Made by a program: the position numbers and the translations under genes. This document shows positions 50,725 through 62,808 of a stretch of 64,000 bases of DNA, one piece after another. Under the pieces are notes generated by a model. It saw nothing but the letters and a program-made list of their open reading frames with translations, was not told the DNA's origin and searched no databases. Origin of the DNA: Oscheius dolichura (taxonomy: Eukaryota > Nematoda > Chromadorea > Rhabditida > Rhabditidae); NCBI GenBank assembly GCA_932521035.1, contig OW051495.1:7192001-7256000 (forward strand). The letters are read 5' to 3'. The stretch's first letter is position 1. The number at the start of each line of letters is the position of its first letter.

Positions 50725-53519
50725 TTAGTTTTGAATAGCAGGAATGAGGCTCACCTCAAAATAGACATTCTGTATAATTGGCTCTCGGATGTCGGTAAAA
50801 CAAGAGGCCAAAATGCCGTTGACGACAATCTTTCCGTTGTCCGTTAGGGGAGCATAGAGTCCTCTTTTCTTCTTCATTTTCAGACTGACAACCTCTTCCA
50901 GTTTCCATTTACCCTGAACAGAAATGGTACCGACTAATGAGAGTTCGATCGAGAAACGTGAACATTTTGCAGTAACCAGGATCGGCAGCCAAAAGCGTTC
51001 CAAGGTTCTCGAAACGCTTGGCATTTTCGTTGGAAGTTGGCCTTAGGCTTTCGCTTGGATCTTTCAGACTTTCAAAGAGAAAGGTAGCACCTCGTGGTGA
51101 ACGTAGAGACAGTCCCCGGCGACCAGTTCCTGAGCATAGATCTCTCCACTTTTAGGCAGCATCAAACCATCCCCGTACGCATTTTCTGGAATAGAAACAA
51201 TAAAACAGACGGAGAGAGCTGAAACCTGTGCAGTCGGCCCTATAGATGAAGTGTCGCGGCGAGATGAACAGTGATCTGTGCGTGGTCGAGACCTCCACCA
51301 ACCCGGCATCCACATCATCGTTTTTATGGAGCCATAAAACAACCGGCACGAAGAAGCTCTACAAAACAAGTCGTCGAGGAATACGGTAGCTTACATTTTT
51401 CGAGTTGGCAGTCATCACAAAGTCGCCAATTTCCAACTGAGACATGTTCTTTATCCCGGTCTCCGTGATGACCCAGGTGTCCTCGGAGAAGCATTGATAT
51501 GGCTGGTAGAGGGGATTATAGTAGGCATTTTCAGCGAAGGCTCCTTGTGGAGCAATCTGGCCGGATTGGGGAGGGAAGGCTTGGCCCTGTTGGGCGATGG
51601 CCTGCTGTGGGGCGATCTGCTGTGGCGGGGCTAATTGTTGTGGAGGGGCCTGTTGGGGAGGGGGCGCCTGCTGAGGGGCAGCCTGCTGAGGGGCTGCCTG
51701 TTGAGGAGCTGCCTGTTGTGGTGCCGCTTGCTGTGGTGGAGCTTGTTGAGCTTGCTGTGGTGCTTGTGCCGGTTGATTGCTCGGATTGGCATTAGCTGCT
51801 TGATTCTGTGGCACATTCTGTCCTCCAGCATTCTGTGCCCCGCTCTGCCCGCCATTGGGTGTATTCTGTGCTCCCGCGTTGGACATAATCGAATCTATTG
51901 GATTACTCGGCTCCACATCTCCGTTTAAGAATTCGGTAGGTAGAGGTCTCTAAACGGAGACTTCCGTATAAAGGGGGAGATAACCAACCCCGGGTGATTC
52001 AAACATCAGGACGTGGAATTGGAGAAGGTCCAACTTACAGGCATCGTCCGACTGGCCGAGGGCCCCTGCTCGGTAGGTAAAGTCGCCACGGGAGACGATG
52101 GTCTCAACGTGATGGTTCAGCTGTCTCTGAGTTAATCTGGCCAGGGTCTGGAGGATCTTGACTTATATAAAGAGAATGGCCAACAGTACCCTTGAGATCT
52201 CGTTGACGTCGCCATCTCCACCGTCTATACCGCCAGCAGCCTTGTCCAGATTCCTCGCCATGGTGTACTGTAGCGTCTGGTTACAACAGCTGTTTTCTGA
52301 GCGTGCTGTCATCCCTTTTGTCTCTGCCCCTACCTCTTTTCATCCGATGTCGTGTAGTGTGCCTCTCTGTCCGATTACAACCCCGGAAAGAGGAGCGCCC
52401 TCCGTCGGCGAAGAGATCGACCCCGACGGACCAGTTTCCCGGCGTCCTCCAGGCCATGATGGTGTTGTCCCCGGCTCGGAACTTACAGACACAGTCTCCC
52501 CGGTGGTGGCTAACTACTTCGAAGTCTCGGGGCGAGACTACCAGTTCCAGTGGCTGGTTGATGGCTATCTCGGCTTCTCGGCGGATTCTCTATAAGAACT
52601 TGTCCTTACAATTTCCTTGTTAGCCAAAACACGAGAAGGAAGAGGGTGACTAACCTGGGCGATTACTCTCCTGTCCACCGAGTAGTACGAGTCGTCTTCT
52701 TCCATATTAACTACGGTATTGTGCATCGATTGGAAGAGATCCTGGTGGCAGCAGATGTAACCTGGAAAAGGGGGATTTGGAGACTTCCGCACCCGTAAAA
52801 TATCGGCAGACCAAGGAAATAAGGGCATAGCCACTTCGAAGCAAACGGAATAATGCTGCCAATATTTTACGGGTGGAACAGTAAGGGGTCTGCCTACCTC
52901 CCCTGATCTCCTCGTCACAATGTGATCCCTTCGGGAAGCCGAGCCGATATCCGTCTGTCTCCAGCTCTACTCCCATGGCTTTCACCTGCCCTGCCAATAA
53001 ATAATTCGAAGTTCCTAGGGGATCGGGGTCGGAAATGGACGAGAACTCGGCCTCTACTTCCTTATCCTTCGCATGGTACTAGAAATAATCCAGGGCATCT
53101 TCAAATAAAACAGAAATAGACTCACCCCGCTCTGATGTGGTGTCTCGTAGGCCAGTGCGTATATTCCATTCCTAAACAGCTTACAGAAATTCTGACCGGC
53201 GCCATAACTGGCCAATGCAAAGTTCTTCCTCGAGACAATGATCTCATACACCCGAGAATATCTCAATTCTACTCGTCGTTTTAGAATCTAAATAAAGAAA
53301 TTTAAAAAAAAATATAGATTGAATAACATTAGCTATGACTCCTGGAGTTTCGCAACTGGAATTAAAATCAGGACTCGTGGCCACCTCATCCACCACATTG
53401 ATTATTATATTTTTAATATCCTTATTTAGACATCGTTTCCTACGAAACGGGGATTTGGAATGGACGGTGGGATAGATGTTCAGCAGAAACACGAGGGTGA
53501 TAGGCACCGCCACGCGCAT
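50725..53519 (-). CDS. Hedgehog-related protein: three ground-like domains plus Hint domain
   Basis: A secreted, self-processing protein of the nematode hedgehog-related class. From the ATG at 53519 there is a signal peptide (MRVAVPITLVFLLNIYPTVH). Ground-like domain 1 contains RCLNKDIKNII and RVYEIIVSRKNFALASYGAG (53.45-53.11 kb). After GFPKGSHCDEEIRG, domain 2 contains GYICCHQDLFQSM and LELVVSPRDFEVVSHHRG with ends in IMAWRTPG (52.75-52.44 kb). Domain 3 contains SCCNQTLQYTMARNLDKA, then VETIVSRGDFTYRAGALGQ and FHVLMFESPG (52.29-51.98 kb). A Pro/Gln-rich linker of APQQA repeats (51.8-51.55 kb) precedes the Hint domain. Hint begins at the autocatalytic cysteine CFSEDTWVITETG and continues with SLFISPRHFIYRADCT, ELVAGDCLYVHHE and GLYAPLTDNGKIVVNGILA with SCFTDI. 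All Hint landmarks for autoproteolysis are present. Could be classed as groundhog; exact subfamily is not settled. Confidence 0.82.
51530..51800 (-). repeat. Coding minisatellite for the Pro/Gln/Ala linker
   Basis: Imperfect tandem units of about 15 bases encode APQQA-like pentads on the minus strand, just before the Hint cysteine. Such repeats usually vary in copy number and make a flexible linker. Confidence 0.75.
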
Positions 53520-53798
53520 CGCCTGCGATAGAAAGTAGGCACCACCGGTCCTCTCGAATCTCGACGATGGGCTAATCGAAAGACAGGTTAAAGCTTGTGT
53601 GCCGCAGTTAAACCTCACACATGGAAGAACAAAGAACACAACGATGATAATTCGATGTTTAGTCACTACGATTTATTTATGTTGGAAAAATATGAATAAC
53701 AATCAAAAGAAACAAACGGTGCTCGATTACACGAGATCGGATTAAACAGATAGTAGAAGAGGAGACGTAATACGGAGTGAAGTAGGGAGAATAGTACA

Positions 53799-55044
53799 TT
53801 CAGGAATGAGAATGAGAGCGGGAACGGCTGCGAGAACGGCTACGACTGCTAAACGAAGCAATTAGACATACACAAGCAATGTGATTACCGGCTGTCTTCA
53901 CGTTTGTCTTTGTCTTCCGGTGAACGACTGCGACGACGTTGTCCTGGTGAGCGACTGCGAGTACGTGACCGTGGAGATCTGAACCATAAGAATTACAAAG
54001 AAATTATAAGATAATCAGTAGAAGTAAATAATAAAGTAAAGTAACCATTTGCTGACCACAAACCTTTCTAATGGTGATTCGAATCTCTCACGTTGTTAAC
54101 AACCACCAAAAGAGAGGTGGGGGAGTTATCTGCTCAATTGCAGGTTGACTTTACGTCCTTCGGATTGTGTGATGACATTCTAACGCCGACAGAGAGAAGG
54201 TTGGCTCAAAAGAGTCGGGAAGAAAGCGCGATGATGCGGCGCCCGGCTGCTGTTCAGAGTGAACGGTGACCCGATGAACTTGTGTGAGCATGATGGGGGA
54301 GTTGAAAGGAAGCTGTTTAAGAAACGATGGAAAAGATGCGGATGAGGCATTGAGGAAGAGATTGGATGATGCTAAAAAGGACACTTATCAGGCTAATATT
54401 GAAAGAAAATTGTGTTGAATTTTTGAACTAAAGAACTAGCACACTGGATATGTCAAACTAAATTACGGGACTGACCTGCTACGTCTCCCACCGCGTCCAC
54501 CTCCTCCAAAACCACCACGACCGCCACCACCTCCTCCTCCTCCATTACGACGTCTTCCACTAGACATCTCTACACGAGCGCGAACACCACATATGCGGCT
54601 AAAAGGAGATATATCCGCTATAGTGAAAGCAAACTGACGTTCCATCGAGACCTCGAACAGCATCTTGAGCATCACGATTGTCTTCGAATTCCACAAATGC
54701 GAATCCTGGAGGTCTGCGAGCAACCCAGACCTTACGTATACGACCGTAACGACCAAAGACGTCTTCTATCTGAAAATTGCTCATTGTTTTAGTATTTGGT
54801 CTAGCCATATGAAGTTTGTGAAAAATGTTTACCACATATGCTTTTTGTTAGTACCTAACTATTAGAAAAGATACGAGGAAAGGTAAATTTAAAAAAAAAA
54901 TAATAAACTAGCTCATTTTACAGTGAATAACATAATTTTCGCTATTCATGTTTTGAATTACCAAAAACTTACTTCTTGAGATGTAGCATCGTTGGGAAGT
55001 CCTCCAACGTACACTTTGCAATCCAATTCAGCAAATCGAGACAT
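53799..55044 (-). CDS. rsp-6: SR splicing factor (SRSF3/SRSF7 type)
   Basis: RNA-binding SR protein of the nucleus, acting in splice-site choice. Five exons: 55044-54973, 54769-54639, 54598-54476, from 53978, and a last short one ending at 53799. The RRM begins [19 protein letters not shown], with RNP2 KVYVGGL. RNP1 is [13 protein letters not shown], and the domain ends [18 protein letters not shown] glycine-rich stretch follows, then an RS tail ([20 protein letters not shown], later [10 protein letters not shown]). The RRM is nearly the same as C. elegans RSP-6 from memory. An acceptor-like TTTTTTGTAG ends three bases before the start, suggesting trans-splicing. The roughly 500-base intron at 53979-54475 is the longest. 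Confidence 0.93.
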
Positions 55045-55453
55045 AATCTACAAAAAAACGGGCGTAGTAAAAGCAAATAAAATCGGTATAAAATTACAAA
55101 CGAATAAATACAGCTGTGCGGCTGAGGTCGCGTCGCGTCGACAAAATCGATGAGCGGCGCGGAGCAGATAAGAAAGCGACAGGGACGCAGATTTTTTATC
55201 TGTATGAATAGACCGTGTGAATGGAAGGGTTTAATACATTGAAAAGAAAAGGTATCACAGTTTAGAACACAAAGTACTTACAATTACAAAACCACAGTAC
55301 ACCGTTGCAATTCGAAATATATCACAGTAAATGTACATTCTTTGACACAGAAGTTTGGCGAATTGTTTTAGAAAAACGGTGCTAGTTGGTTTGGCTAGTT
55401 GCCAGCAGGAGTAATGTTACTAAGTTCGGCTACTCTGAAGGATATGAGAGATT
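55045..55453. other. Spacer between chat-1 and rsp-6
   Basis: About 410 bases between two genes in the same direction. A GC-rich patch with GTCGCGTCGCGTCGACAAAA lies at about 55.13 kb, suggesting an own promoter for rsp-6. No gene is seen. Confidence 0.45.
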
Positions 55454-56882
55454 TTACATACTAGTTTGCATAATAAACGCTTTTAGACTAGCGATGTTGA
55501 AAAGAAGAAAAGGAAAACTTACGAGTGTCCGAATTTTACGTGGATAATAATGAAAATTACGGCAAGAACGATCGCGAGACAGCCAACGACAAGATACGCA
55601 ATACCAAGGAATGAATTTTTTCCACCTGCCCAGCTGGTAGTTGAGAAAACTATAGCTTTTCGTCCACCGAAAGCTGTGACCGGATATGCTACAATATGCT
55701 ACTGCACCAAAAGTGTTAGCAAACTTACAGTTGTTTACCATAATATCATAGGTTCCTTTTGGTAGTCCATTGGAGAATCTCTGGTCTGACTTTCTAATAA
55801 ACAAGCAATAGCAACACTGCTTGAAAATTATTAATACCTGTCAACTATCCTCCAAAGTTTCCTGAAATTGGGAAGAGCGGCAGTTCTCATCCAGACAATA
55901 AAATCAACATTTTCGAAGCCGCCGATTTTGCATGGATCTACAGTCCAATAAGGGGGTCTTACGGTTCCCTGGAAAGTATTTTAGTATAATCTACAGTTTA
56001 AATCAACTCATACCTGAAAAGCTTGACAAAGATCAGCACCGGGAGGATTTTTAAATTTCTTATTCTTATCAATATCCCAGAGAACTCCTTCTGTTGTTAA
56101 CGGTATTCTTGTGCCTTGAAACGTAATGTCGTATGTATCTATATCGAATGGTTAAGAAACTGAATGAGCTTGTTACCGTTAAACATGGAATTTGCAATAG
56201 CGCCGCAAGGAGCAATGGGGATTTTCTGACCGGATTCGTTAGCATAATTGAAAGGTTCACAATCAGACACTTCCTGTAAAGAAATTGAAATTGACGGTAA
56301 ATGATGCAACTAGAAAATAATTTATAAACTTACGTTTAGATGTCCGAGGTACTGTTTATCATTTCTGCTTTTTACATATCTTCGATGGTTTTGATAGAAA
56401 TTTTCAAGATAATAATAAATATATACATCTCCCTAAAACTTATATGTATTATGCTTTAGAAAGCACGCACTTCCATATCTTCTGCAACATTCATTGACAA
56501 TGCGCAAGTGTTGGTAGTACAATCTGTATAGTCCACTTTATATTCTTTCACTAAAACAATATTGAGGTAAACATACGTAGGTAAAGAGCTAACCTGAATC
56601 TGATGCTAAAAAAAGGGCTATCCCAATGGGAATGAATATTACTCCCACAGCAACTACAGAAGGAATCACAGTTGATGCTGTTAAAATTGGTTGCCATGCT
56701 GGCAACTTCTGTTGGCGTAGTTTACTGGCTAAAAGGGAAATTACATATTTTATAAATGATATAAAGTATAAGCAAATAATTTAACTAGACAGTATTATAA
56801 AATATAAAATACCTTTTGGTTTATTCTTCGGAGTTTTTTCTTCAGGAGGTGCCTGTGAAGCCGTCGTCTCACGTGGAGACAT
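55454..56882 (-). CDS. chat-1: CDC50/TMEM30 subunit of P4-ATPase lipid flippases
   Basis: Accessory subunit needed for exit from the ER and for activity of P4-ATPases that flip phosphatidylserine. It starts [20 protein letters not shown]. The conserved juxtamembrane [18 protein letters not shown] precedes TM1 ([16 protein letters not shown]). The ectodomain has cysteines ([11 protein letters not shown]), [58 protein letters not shown], then [22 protein letters not shown]2 is [20 protein letters not shown]. The tail is either HVKFGHS with a stop inside the retained last intron, or [13 protein letters not shown] if spliced. An acceptor-like ATTTTAG lies about ten bases upstream of the ATG. Confidence 0.92.
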
Positions 56883-57288
56883 AGATTCCGACTAAAATAA
56901 ATAATGGAAGATGGCGGGCAATATTCAGTTAGAAAAATGAAGGCCGGGGAATGAACAAGCAAAAAAGAATGATGTCGCCCCGATGACTAACTTCACTATT
57001 TGCTTTTCAATGGCATGATCGATAAATTTTAAGCGGGTCTATGCCTTTTTAGCGTAACACCAAAGACGAAACAGGCATCCTCCCGACGTGGTGCACGTAA
57101 ATAGTCGGCTGCAACAAAGCAGTAAGGTGTGCCAGAAACGCGTATAATAACCAGAGATCGTTTATTGCCGACACAATAAGGCAGTATTAATTAGGACAAC
57201 ATGCATAAATGAATCAAAATGGCAGTGATTATTAGTTTAAAATTACAAAAAAATAGTCTTGGATGTACAGATAGTATGTTGCGCCAAT
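56883..57288. other. Spacer between htz-1 and chat-1
   Basis: About 400 bases holding the 3' end of htz-1 and the promoter side of chat-1. No other element is recognised. Confidence 0.45.
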
Positions 57289-57894
57289 TTAGGCGTTCTT
57301 CTGAGAAGATCCTCCAGGAGTATTGGGCTGGTTAGTTCCAGGCTTATTCTTGTTCATGAGGTAGCGATGAATGTGAGGAATGACTCCTGTAAAGAAAATA
57401 TAGTTGATTTATGTGAACAAAAACATCAAAAGTTTGTTGCGAAACAAATCGATGTAGTCATTTGGCGAACGTTCCATATACGCACAAAAGAACTAACCTC
57501 CTCCAGCGATAGTAGCCTTGATTAAAGTGTCCAATTCTTCGTCACCGCGAATAGCCAAATGAAGATGGCGTGGAGTGATTCTCTTCACTTTGAGATCTTT
57601 GGAGGCATTACCAGCCAATTCCAAAACTTCAGCTGTGAGGTACTCCAAAATAGCGGCACTAAAATATATAGAATGAAAAAAAGTCAAGCAAAACATAAAG
57701 AACAATACTGAACTAAAACGATACCTGTAGACGGCAGCAGTGGCTCCAACTCGACCGTGAGAAGTAGTCCTTTGCTTCAAGAAGCGATGTATTCTTCCCA
57801 CAGGGAATTGGAGTCCAGCGCGAGCGCTTCGAGAGATAACCTTCGATTTAGACTTTCCCGAGTCTTTTCCAGCTTTTCCTTTTCCACCAGCCAT
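57289..57894 (-). CDS. htz-1: Histone H2A.Z variant
   Basis: Replication-independent H2A variant of promoter nucleosomes. Three exons with introns near 57.66-57.72 and 57.39-57.50 kb. It starts [19 protein letters not shown], then [20 protein letters not shown] and [20 protein letters not shown]. The H2A.Z-specific region includes [20 protein letters not shown] and [20 protein letters not shown], and it ends GGSSQKNA. Introns and polyadenylated structure fit a variant rather than a canonical histone. An acceptor-like TTTTTTTCAG precedes the ATG by nine bases. Transcribed divergently from wapl-1. Confidence 0.97.
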
Positions 57895-58317
57895 TTTATA
57901 GCACTGAAAAAAAGGTTGTTTTTATTATTTTTTGTAAATTGGAAAAGGAAACAAATGAAACAGTGTTGAAACAGACAACAGAGACAAAGAAAGTACGAGG
58001 GATTAGAGTAACCCTGCAATCGGAGTGATTAGAGGCTGGGGACGCTAAATAAAAGCGCGGGAACGCCCCACGCTAAATTTTTGGCATAGCGCCAATTGGC
58101 CAGCGACGCGCAGGTTCGATGGGTACTGTAGGAATTACTGCCCTCGGGAATTTTTTGGACTTTTGGATTTTTCGATGGCAAATTGAAATTATCCTCGTTT
58201 GATCTTTTCTGATAACAGTCTACCATTGCTTACTTCTTTGCATGTCATCAAACACATCAAAACTACTCGAAAACCCTTCTATATTCCTTTCTGTTTCGAC
58301 TTATCAAATTGTTTAGC
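57895..58317. promoter_or_regulatory. Bidirectional promoter of htz-1 and wapl-1
   Basis: A 423-bp region between the two divergent start codons. At its middle lie GCGCGGGAAC (58055-58064, E2F-like TTCCCGCGC on the other strand), two copies of ACGCTAAAT (58042-58050 and 58070-58078) and the palindrome GCCAATTGGC (58091-58100, CCAAT-like). The clustering of these motifs suggests shared, possibly cell-cycle-linked control (inference). Confidence 0.6.
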
Positions 58318-61283
58318 ATGTCTGGGTTTCCGGGATCTTCAAAAACTCGAAACTACGGAGACTTTATACCTTCTACAACCGCATCTTCTCTTTTTGATGC
58401 TGCTTTTTCAAAACCGTACGTTTTTTATTCTTTTCTACCTTTCGAGCATGGCACATGAAGTTTTTCTCTTTCAATACATTTTCCGAAGCTTTCAGAGTGG
58501 TACGTAAAAGGTTTAGTAAATTTCCGTCCACTGGTGTTGCCGATGAACCCGTGCTTCCTTCGGTATCAGAGGGTGATTCACCACAACAAGTATTCTCTCC
58601 TCCCATAAGTCTCCCTGAAAGTAATTCGACCGAAGGAAACCCAGAAGATCGAGTTAGTATTTTAGTCCTTGTTCGCTTACATCTCACTATTCAGAATCTG
58701 GAAGGAAGCGATAGTGAAGAAGAACAACCCACGGAATTTGTTCATACGTTTAAACGAACCACTACAATTACTACTACTACTACTACTACATCTTTAAAAT
58801 TAACACGAACTAACTCTTCAGGTAGTCAAAAGTAAGTGACTTTTTGATATATTGTTTCTATTTTATTTTTGCTTAGTATGCATACAATGACTAACACAAC
58901 TGATCTCAAAAGACCCGCAACATCCGCCTATGATTTTGACGAAGACGAAGTATCTTCAAACGAACCGCCTCCACCACCACAAAAGAAAGACAAAAGGGAG
59001 GAAGTTGCAGGTACCATTCATATGTTCCTCTGTATAGTTGTTTTTAGCGCCTGTCAAAACAAAATTCATATCTTCTAAAGAGCGGCGTAACATTCCGGTA
59101 TACCGTCATAAATGGACCGAGGGACAAGATGATGACGAAGATGATGTACCGACTAATATTCATGCTACTGCACAAGTTTTGAACGTGAGCTTGGTTTTAT
59201 TTTCGATATCAATTAGTTTCTAGAATATTCCACAAAGGGAATCGAACTCTCGAGTGCGTAAAGTTAAAGGTGCTACTGAATGTTTGGAATCTGGCGAACT
59301 TGACGACTTCAAGCAGGATTTAGAGTATATTTTAACATCACTGAACGATGCTGACGTATCGTCTAACATAAAATGTCTAAGGTTTGCCAACCGTGTAAAT
59401 AACAAATAAATTTAGTGCATTTTCATTGACTAAGAAATGTGCTACCCGTGCTTTTCGACAATTTTTACGGACTCATACAGGTGTTAATCAAATAATTAGA
59501 TTGTTTGCTGATGCTGCTAAAGATTACGTATGCTAGTTTTTCATTCTTATTCCGTTTATCTTACAGAATCAAGCCCTCTGCGTCTCAGCATTTATTTATT
59601 TGATGGCTCGAGATTTTGTTGAAATGAAAGTGGATTCGTCCTCTCTTCGAATTATATCGCAGCTGCTGAAACTTGATACATTGGGAAATACACCAGAAAA
59701 CAAGAAATATATTAATCAGGTTAGCCTATTTTTGCTTGAAAAGCTTTGTCTATTTAGATATGGCAAGTTTTCAATGACTATTTGGAGCAAATCGAAAGTA
59801 TGGGTATAAAATGTGTCTTCGAAATAAGCAAAGAGAAATTAACGGTAATTCTTTCTTATAGTTATTTTTTTATAAAGGCCCATTTCAGCCTGCTGCTCTG
59901 ATATTAGAATCAATGGTATATCTTCTTGCTCGATCAAATGATGAGAATTTCAAAACAGAACTTTTGAATCTTGGCTGTCTTCAACACATTGTGTCTAAAA
60001 GTGATTTTATTGGTTTGAATAACAACTACGTTTATTTTCAGTTGAAAAGGCTGTTCTTACACTTATTCATGACAAATCGGCCGTTGACGTCAAAGAACAT
60101 CTTCATGTTTTGGAACGTTGTTTTCGGATTATCGAATCCGCTACCACCTATCACAAAAAGAATCAACATTTTCTTATTTCCCATAGAGGAAGTGTCTTAA
60201 TTCAGATGTGTGGAAAGTAAGGGGATATATTTTTTTCCATAATATTTCTTCAGGCTAACAACGCTTATTCACAGTCGAATTCCGGAGCTATCAGAGGATT
60301 CAGAAGAGATTCATGAATATCTGAAATGCCTCTCTCTGGTAGCTCGAGTTCTGATGAATCTTTCTCATGACAGCGGTTAGTTATTTGATCGTCTAGGTTT
60401 ATTCTTCCTTTATTTGCAGAACTTTGTGCTTCAAAATTGGGACAAATCGATGGATTTTTAATACATTGCGTTCAGTTTTTCACATTCCTTGCTCCTAAAT
60501 ATGCTAAAACAGAAAAAAAGTTTGATTACATTGTTATGGTAAGCGTTGTTTAGTGTTTTTAAACGTTTACTTGCAGTCATTGAGTCTTCTTGTGAACTTG
60601 GTAGAAAAAGTTAATTCAAACAGAAACAAAGTTCTCAATGCAACAGTTCAACTTTACCATGATGACGGAACAATCACGGAAGAGAAAGCTCTTGATGCTT
60701 TGGTAAAACGATATGCTATCCATGAAGAAACAGCTAAATCTCATGACGAAGATTTGGATAAGGAATTAGCCTTTGAGGTAGTTTTAAGCGGCGGCTTTTC
60801 ATATTTTTGGATTATAGGAGCCTGTTGATGAAGCTGAGTCCAATTCTGATGATGACGACGGTCCTAGTCAAAGTGGCCGCTTGGATCGAGGTAAAATTGA
60901 CGATATGAGCGAAGCAGAGATGCTTGATTGTGTCCAAAACGCAATGGGAAAGGCATCTGCACATATGGAAGACAGTGTTGTTGCTTCGTATTTGGCTCTT
61001 GCTGTTGGATGTCTTCTTCAACAACACGATGTTGGTGTTTATCAAATATTTTATGTACCCTGGTGTTTCAGGAGTGTGTAGCAGGTGTCAAAGTCCTCTT
61101 GCCAAACAACGACATCTCCGGAATGAGAGATCAGCTACAGCGGTTCCATGATTTTATGAAGCTTGCCGTAAGTGTATTTCCTTTCATGTTTTATTGTTCC
61201 TGTTCCAGAATCCAAAGAGTCGAGGCAGTGCCTCCATAGCCAAAATAATCGGCATCTTCGACGATCTCGAAAAGTTTGCCTAA
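58318..61283 (+). CDS. wapl-1: WAPL cohesin-release factor
   Basis: Nuclear protein that removes cohesin from chromatin by opening the cohesin ring. It starts MSGFPGSSKTRNYGDFIPST directly after TTGTTTAGC, then an acidic, low-complexity N-terminus with a run of Thr codons (58.77-58.79 kb). The Wapl helical domain follows: ERRNIPVYRHKWTEGQDD, DLEYILTSLNDADVSSNIKC, then KKCATRAFRQFLRTHTGVNQ, KLDTLGNTPENKKYINQ, and LGCLQHIVSK. Further exons give EEIHEYLKCLSLVARVLMNL, LSLLVNLVEKVNSNRNKV, VASYLALAVGCLLQQHDECV, DQLQRFHDFMKLA and IAKIIGIFDDLEKFA before the stop. The order matches the conserved C-terminal domain of WAPL. Exon joins in the 60.0-60.25 kb section are less certain. Confidence 0.92.
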
Positions 61284-61604
61284 TTCTTCAACTTTTCTAG
61301 TTTATTATACGTTTTGTTCGGTGTATGCATTCAACATCAGGGTTTTTGAAATACTTCTAACTATAGGTCGCATGTTTCGGTGCATTCACCAGTTTATTAT
61401 TTCTTTGTACTATTCTGTTTGCCAAAGTTTATAGCTATTTCATTTATTGTTGTGTCTTTGCAAAAAAAATAAAATACTACATCATAAGATATGAGTCGTC
61501 ATTTAGAGCAGATAAAATTTTGAAGAGCGATGAGTGCACTCCTCTAGCCAACGTGTTATCTCCTTTACGACTCCAACACAGCTCTGTGTCCGGGCGTTTC
61601 CCCT
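61284..61604. other. Spacer upstream of the secreted protein gene
   Basis: Contains the 3' region of wapl-1 (AATAAA near 61.47 kb). No gene is seen. Confidence 0.45.
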
Positions 61605-62702
61605 ATGCAGTTCAGCTTCATCACAGGTTTTTATTACTTATTTTATACAAAAACCTAGTAACATTTCTGTATATCCAGTGAAATCCCGGTCTCGATTAAA
61701 ATTCCATTTCTTTCTTTAGTCGCCTTCCTGGCGACCCTCGTGGCCGGTCAACGTGGTACAGACAACTGTGATCAGCAACAGTTTCTCCATTGTTCAGCAG
61801 CATTGGGTCAATACTGGAATACCGAGTAGGGTCCCCTTCTTGTCCTTCTAGAATCCCTCTACAGTACTTCTATGATATGGAAGAGTCTCGATTACTTTGG
61901 CCATGCCGTCGACTCCCAAATCGTTCTCCCCTATGTCATCAATAACTACGTCAGTGTGTGCAAGTAAGGTTTCTCGAGATCAATAGTCCACACCTGTTGG
62001 CAATACCTCTGCTAATTATGCCCTTCTGCAAACAATTGTTATTGTTTTTATGGGATATCCAGCTGCGGGAGAGGGGGCAGGGATGAAGGATAGAAAACAA
62101 GGGGGATAGGGTAGGATGGGATTAATTCCAGCGGCTTCTCCCAGTTCTACGCCTGTCTCGGCCAGTACAATATTATGAATTGTCTCGGAACCATCGGACT
62201 CATGGGCACCAACAACATGGATCCCGAGGTTTTTTCTTCCTTTCCTTTATAATTTCCCTTCTAGACCGCCTATCTCTACCAAGGATATCTGGCTGACTGG
62301 CGTTTCAAGTGCGGCGGCGGATTTTTCAGTTAGTTTTTCTTTGAAATCCTTGAAAAGACTAAAAATTAAGTGGTCTACCACGACGCGAACATGACTGCCT
62401 GTACCCAGAGTACCCACATCAACTACCACGACGACATGGTCGGCTACATTCAGACCTATGCCAAGAACACCGTCACCGATCCCAGCAACGCCTGTACCTA
62501 TGCGCAGACGTTCATGAATAACATCGGATCCGTCTATGCCAATGGATGTCGGGCTGTGGATCAGGTAGACCACTATTTGGGCTAAAGAAAGCAATGGGTT
62601 TAGGAACAAGGCCGCATCTACGGCTGCCAGTCGAGCCGGGAATACACCAATGCCCAGTTCAGCCACTGTCAACACGTGACCACGTGCAAGAAATCCAATT
62701 AG
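61605..62702 (+). CDS. Secreted cysteine-rich nematode protein
   Basis: Not firmly recognised; it resembles the cysteine-patterned secreted families common in nematodes. A signal peptide is split by an intron: MQFSFIT then VAFLATLVAGQ. The mature chain is CDQQQFLHCSAALGQYW, then SLDYFGHAVDSQIVLPY, YACLGQYNIMNCLGTIGLMG, YLADWRFKCGGGFF, HDANMTACTQSTHINYHDDM, NACTYAQTFMNNIGSVYANG, and CQSSREYTNAQFSHCQHVTT with a final CKKSN. Cysteines recur at regular distances, as in disulfide-bonded extracellular domains. Several small introns interrupt it. It is probably secreted; the role is unknown. Confidence 0.68.
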
Positions 62703-62808
62703 CTTATGATTTCTCTGGTTAAATGATTCTCTATGTACAGATCTGTTACAAAATGGGAGGAGGTAAAGACGGTTAAATGGTCCCCTTGCGGCGATATTGG
62801 ATGCTCAC

